This document shows positions 59,899 through 64,000 of a stretch of 64,000 bases of DNA, in pieces. A model generated the notes under the pieces. It did not search any database, was not told the origin of the DNA, and was given only the letters and a program-made list of their open reading frames with translations. Position 1 is the stretch's first letter; each line of letters begins with the position of its first letter. Position numbers and translations under genes: made by a program. The DNA comes from Lachnospiraceae bacterium (GTDB lineage: Bacteria; Bacillota; Clostridia; Lachnospirales; Lachnospiraceae), in assembly GCA_021770755.1 (NCBI GenBank), contig JAETQI010000003.1, positions 62,001-126,000 on the forward strand, given 5' to 3'.

Positions 59899-59902
59899 TA
59901 GG

Positions 59903-60940
59903 GTGTTTGAGCCGACGATCAAAGACATAGCAAAAATATGTGGTGTGGGTGTCAGCACTGTATCGAGGGCGATCAATGATCACCCGGATATCAATTCGGA
60001 GACAAAAGAGAAGATCATGAGCGCGATCCGGGAGTACGGATACGTTCCAAACGACAGCGCGAGAAATCTAAAGCGGGTCGATGCCAAGGCGATCGCAGTG
60101 CTGGTGAAAGGGATCGCGAACCCGTTCTTTACCGGTATGATCACGGTGATCGAACAGGAGTGCAAGAAAAGACATTACTCGATGGAGCTGTCCCATATCG
60201 AGGCGGATGAGGACGAGGTGGATGTGGCGCAGAAGGTGGTCAAGGAGAAGCGTCTGCGCGGGATCATATTTCTGGGAGGTCTGTTCTCCCACTCGGAGGA
60301 AAAATTAAAGAAGCTCACTGTGCCGTTTGTGTTCAGCACGGCGGGCTCTATCCCCGAAAATATCAGCAGGAAGCTGTATTCAAGCATTAGTGTGGACGAC
60401 CGCAGGGAAAGCGCGAGAATGGTGGAATACCTGATCCGGTCAGGGCACACGCGGATCGCGATCCTTGTGGCGGAGGCGCAGGAAGAGAGCGTTGGCAGGC
60501 TGCGCCTGGACGGGTACTGCGACGCGCTGAAAGCGCATGGCATCGCAGTGGATCCAAAGCTGATCTGCCAGACGAGAGACGACCGGGGGCACTTTTCCAT
60601 GGAGAATGGATACCTGTCGACCCAAAAACTGCTGGGGCGCGGGGAAGCGTTCACGGCGCTGTACGCGGTGTCGGATACACTTGCCATCGGGGCCATGAGG
60701 GCGCTGTATGAGACGGGGCTGCGCGTGCCGCAGGACGTCTCCCTGGCGGGTTATGACGGGATCGATATGACAGACTATATCGTGCCGAGTCTGACGACGA
60801 TACGCCAGCCGGTGGAGGAGATGGCGAAGGATACGACCAGACTGCTCTTTGACATCATCGCTAAAAGGACAAAACACCAGCATATTACATATGAAGCAAA
60901 GCTCCTGGTAAGGGAGTCTACGATCAAAATCCCTGAGTGA
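59903..60940 (+). CDS. LacI family transcriptional regulator
   Basis: N-terminal HTH 'TIKDIAKICGVGVSTVSRAINDHPDINSETKEKIMSAIREYGYVPNDSARNLKR'; GTG start. Confidence 0.95.
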   Translation: MFEPTIKDIAKICGVGVSTVSRAINDHPDINSETKEKIMSAIREYGYVPNDSARNLKRVDAKAIAVLVKGIANPFFTGMITVIEQECKKRHYSMELSHIEADEDEVDVAQKVVKEKRLRGIIFLGGLFSHSEEKLKKLTVPFVFSTAGSIPENISRKLYSSISVDDRRESARMVEYLIRSGHTRIAILVAEAQEESVGRLRLDGYCDALKAHGIAVDPKLICQTRDDRGHFSMENGYLSTQKLLGRGEAFTALYAVSDTLAIGAMRALYETGLRVPQDVSLAGYDGIDMTDYIVPSLTTIRQPVEEMAKDTTRLLFDIIAKRTKHQHITYEAKLLVRESTIKIPE

Positions 60941-60957
60941 CTGTCAGGGATTTTTTT
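60929..60957 (+). terminator. Rho-independent terminator overlapping the stop codon
   Basis: ATCCCTGA-gtgactg-TCAGGGAT followed by TTTTTT. Confidence 0.85.
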
Positions 60958-61046
60958 GTTTTTGCCTTTTAATGGTTTTTTTGTGGTGCAAAATGGTATA
61001 TAATAAAGGTGGTTAACGAGGGACAAGACAGAAGTGGGGGATTCAT

Positions 61047-63140
61047 ATGGATCATGAAGTGTATCACAAAAGAATGAAGCGGGTTTTTGATGCGGGTACA
61101 CTGTCCAGCATCGGACCGATCCTGGAGGGGATGCCGGGAGGTCTGTTCATATACTATGCGGACGGTGACGAGGAGCTGCTGTATCTCAACAGCGCGGTGC
61201 TGCGGATCTTTGGCTGTGATACGGAGGAAGAGTTCCGCAAACTTACAGGGTACACGTTCAGGGGAATGGTGCACCCGGAGGACATCGACGAGGTGGAGCG
61301 AAGCATCCAGACCCAGATCGCAAACAGTGTCTATGATTTTGACTATGTGGAGTACCGCATCATCCAGAAGGACGGTACGATACGGTGGATCGAGGACTAT
61401 GGGCATTTTATGCATACGGAGGCATACGGCGACATCTTCTATGTCTTTATCGACGACAGCACGGAGCGGCTGAAAAACCGCATGAGCGAGCTGGAGAAGA
61501 TGAACGAGGAGCTGCGCGCGATCTACGCGCGGGAAAGCCAGTACCGCAAGGCGATCCTGTACGATGCGATCTCCTTTTTTGAGGTGAATCTGACAAAGGA
61601 CAAGTTTTTGTCCGCCTACATACAGATGCCGGATGGGCAGTTGAAGGATTTTTTTGAACATGCGGGCATTCCGCGGTTTGAGAAATACTCGGATTATGTC
61701 AGATTCTGGATGAGAGACATGAATTCCGAGGAGTCGGAGAAATATGCGCGGTTTATCGACGCAGAGCGCCTGATCCAGTGCCATGCCAGGGGAGAGCTGG
61801 AACAGACCTACGATGGCTGGATGACAGACACGGCAGGCAGGAGACACCTGTATCACTATGCCTTCCTGCTTGGCAGGAATGAATATACGGGGGATGTGAT
61901 CACGATGGCGATCACAAAGGACATGACAGAGCAGGTTCAGCGGCAGAACCTGCTGAAATCTGCGCTGAGCCAGGCACAGACTGCCAGCATAGCGAGAAAT
62001 ACCTTTCTTCAGAATATGTCGCACGATATACGGACGCCGCTCAATGCGATCATCGGTTACGTGGAGCTTGCAAAGAAGCACAAGACAGATGAGGCAAAGA
62101 TCGACAATTACCTGAACCAGATCCGCGACGCCGGCGAACAGCTACTCTCGATCGTGAACGAATCGCTGGAAGTCACGCGCATGGAATCCGGCAAGGTGAA
62201 CCTGGTGGAGAATATGGTCGAGCTGGATGAGCTGCTCGCGGATCTTGAGCGGATGATACTGCCTCAGATAAAGAAGAAGTCGATCTTCTTTGCGATCGAC
62301 AGATCCCGTGTTTGCAACAGCGTGATCTACATGGATCTCCTTCGGATGAAGGAGATGCTGTTCCAGTTGCTGGACAATGCGGTGAAATACACTGGGTCAA
62401 ACGGCAGGGTGACGCTGACCGTGGTGGAGGAGGATCTGAATCTCAGCCATTACGGAAAGTTCCAGTTTATCGTGGAGGACAACGGGCGGGGGATCTCCGA
62501 GGAGTTCATGCGCGATCTGTTCCAGCCGTTTAAGCGGGAGAAGAATACGACGAAAAGCGGTGTGCTCGGGACAGGGCTGGGACTGAGTGTCGTAAAGAGT
62601 CTTGCGGACCTGATGGAAGGCACCGTTGCGGTCGAGAGCAAGGAGGGGCTGGGCAGCAGGTTTACAGTGGATCTCATGCTGCGGCTGCCGGAAGAGCCGA
62701 ACAGGCAGGATCAGGCGCGCCGTGTTCTGGATGAGGCGGATCTGAGAGGAAAGCGGATCCTGCTCGTGGACGACAATGAGATCAACCGTGAGATCGCGCA
62801 GGAGCTTTTGAACGGAGAGGGGTATCTTGTCGAGACGGCAGACGACGGAAGTGTCGCGCTGGAGATGGTCAGAGACTCGAAACCGCGGTATTTTGACCTG
62901 ATCCTGATGGATATCCAGATGCCCGTGATGGATGGGCACGAGGCGACTAGGGCGATCCGCGCGCTGGAGAACAGGGAGCTGGCAGGCATACCGATCGTCG
63001 CGCTGTCTGCGAACGCGTTTGCGGAGGATTACAAGCGATCGATCGAGGCGGGAATGGATGCGCACATTCCAAAGCCGATCAGGATCGGGGAACTGCAGGA
63101 TACGATACGGAATGTGCTGGAGCGTCTGCATCGGGAATAG
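61047..63140 (+). CDS. PAS-domain hybrid sensor histidine kinase/response regulator
   Basis: PAS region, 'MSHDIRTPLNAIIGYVELAKKH', 'LFQLLDNAVKYTG', 'GTGLGLSVVKSL', REC 'LILMDIQMPVMDGHEATRAIR'. Confidence 0.94.
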   Translation: MDHEVYHKRMKRVFDAGTLSSIGPILEGMPGGLFIYYADGDEELLYLNSAVLRIFGCDTEEEFRKLTGYTFRGMVHPEDIDEVERSIQTQIANSVYDFDYVEYRIIQKDGTIRWIEDYGHFMHTEAYGDIFYVFIDDSTERLKNRMSELEKMNEELRAIYARESQYRKAILYDAISFFEVNLTKDKFLSAYIQMPDGQLKDFFEHAGIPRFEKYSDYVRFWMRDMNSEESEKYARFIDAERLIQCHARGELEQTYDGWMTDTAGRRHLYHYAFLLGRNEYTGDVITMAITKDMTEQVQRQNLLKSALSQAQTASIARNTFLQNMSHDIRTPLNAIIGYVELAKKHKTDEAKIDNYLNQIRDAGEQLLSIVNESLEVTRMESGKVNLVENMVELDELLADLERMILPQIKKKSIFFAIDRSRVCNSVIYMDLLRMKEMLFQLLDNAVKYTGSNGRVTLTVVEEDLNLSHYGKFQFIVEDNGRGISEEFMRDLFQPFKREKNTTKSGVLGTGLGLSVVKSLADLMEGTVAVESKEGLGSRFTVDLMLRLPEEPNRQDQARRVLDEADLRGKRILLVDDNEINREIAQELLNGEGYLVETADDGSVALEMVRDSKPRYFDLILMDIQMPVMDGHEATRAIRALENRELAGIPIVALSANAFAEDYKRSIEAGMDAHIPKPIRIGELQDTIRNVLERLHRE

Positions 63141-63150
63141 GAGCGAGTTT

Positions 63151-64000
63151 ATGGATTTGAGTGTGATCATACCTGCACGCGGCGGGCAGCGCTATCTTGC
63201 GGGGTGCCTTAGAAGCGTCACCAGATGTCCGGGGGACAAGATCGGGATGGAGTGCATCGTGGTGTGCGATGACGGCACAGATGAGACGGCTGCCATTACA
63301 GGCAGATATATGGAGCGGGATAACCGTATAAAACTGGTCATAACAGAGGAGCGTGCGGGAGCTGGCGCATATAATACCGGGATCGAGAGCGCGGCGGGAA
63401 ACTATATCATGTTTCTCGAAACATCGGACCGACTGTGCGAGGATGCCTGGGAGCAGATCGAGGCGGCAGTCGGCGAAGAGTATGCCGACTTTGTGGCTTT
63501 CAGCCAGATCACATCGCGCAGGAACGGAAAGCTGAAAGCGCAGATGCTCCCGCTGTCGGATGTGATATCGACAGACGACAGGGAGGCGAGACGGCTCCTG
63601 TACACGGATTCGGTGCTGGGCTCCTGTGCCGGAAAGCTTTTTAAGAGCAGGATCATCAGGGATAACAATCTCTTTTTCCAGACGGATCATCCGCTATATG
63701 CAGAGACCGTGTTTGTGACAGAGTATTTTGAACACAGCGAGAGCTGTCTGCTGACAAAGGCGATGATCCTGTACCGCCCGCCAGAGGACGGGAGCGCTGT
63801 GGGAGCGCACGGCGTGGAGGAGCGTCTTGACATGCTGCGGGGGCTGTATGATCTTCATGCAGGTGCGGTCGGACGCTGTAATGACAGCGCGCTGATGCAC
63901 GGCATGCAGGTACATTATCTGCAGGTGCTGACAGATCTGTTCTGCGGGTATGCGGCGGCGTACGGCGACAGCAAAAGTGCCCTGGAGACAATTTATGCTA
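63151..64000 (+). CDS. Glycosyltransferase family 2 (3' truncated by window edge)
   Basis: Open frame from ATG at 63151 to the window end: 'MDLSVIIPARGGQRYLAGCLRSVTRCPGDKIGMECIVVCDDGTDETAAITGRYMERDNRIKLV'. Confidence 0.85.
   Translation, partial: MDLSVIIPARGGQRYLAGCLRSVTRCPGDKIGMECIVVCDDGTDETAAITGRYMERDNRIKLVITEERAGAGAYNTGIESAAGNYIMFLETSDRLCEDAWEQIEAAVGEEYADFVAFSQITSRRNGKLKAQMLPLSDVISTDDREARRLLYTDSVLGSCAGKLFKSRIIRDNNLFFQTDHPLYAETVFVTEYFEHSESCLLTKAMILYRPPEDGSAVGAHGVEERLDMLRGLYDLHAGAVGRCNDSALMHGMQVHYLQVLTDLFCGYAAAYGDSKSALETIYA

Noticed and set aside
60969-62081. 370-aa minus-strand ORF opposite the hybrid kinase
   Set aside because: Antisense shadow of a PAS/histidine-kinase gene.

Overview
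The window looks like a low-GC Firmicutes chromosome of Lachnospiraceae/Clostridia character. This is judged from gene content and protein style; no search was run. It is mostly housekeeping and accessory metabolism: two hybrid histidine kinases (one truncated at the left edge), mutY, an AraC/GH2 beta-galactosidase pair, a TetR-flanked SCP2/hydrolase/condensation-like/ACP/AMP-ligase cluster, an ABC sugar-uptake operon with a BNR/sialidase-like protein, and an MFS gene with a long leader. A T-box-controlled aspS/gatCAB locus follows, interrupted by comB-like and Rpn-like genes. The remainder includes DUF4474, a metallophosphoesterase, an HTH-Uma2/DprA-like pair, an ArsR/HMA/P-type ATPase metal locus, a DUF6273/LytTR/GHKL/SUKH locus, a PurF-like paralogue, MCP plus binding protein, purL, MATE and ABC exporters, an HPr-like protein, a nuclease-helicase, ugd, malQ with a LacI regulator, and a glycosyltransferase truncated at the right edge. 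No rRNA, tRNA, CRISPR array, prophage or complete IS element was recognised. The strongest unexplained signal is a structured repeat family: three tandem ~88-92 bp copies between the aspS T-box terminator and the aspS start codon, and a fourth copy at 53.13 kb. Its two-tier hairpin shows compensatory changes around a conserved purine-rich one-sided loop. Other leads are the TetR-operator/structured-leader architecture of the acyl-assembly cluster, a PurF-like protein lacking the catalytic Cys, an HPr-like protein lacking His15 and Ser46, a leader-ORF/hairpin upstream of the MFS gene, and a 21-bp-period direct repeat between the LytTR/GHKL system and a SUKH gene.
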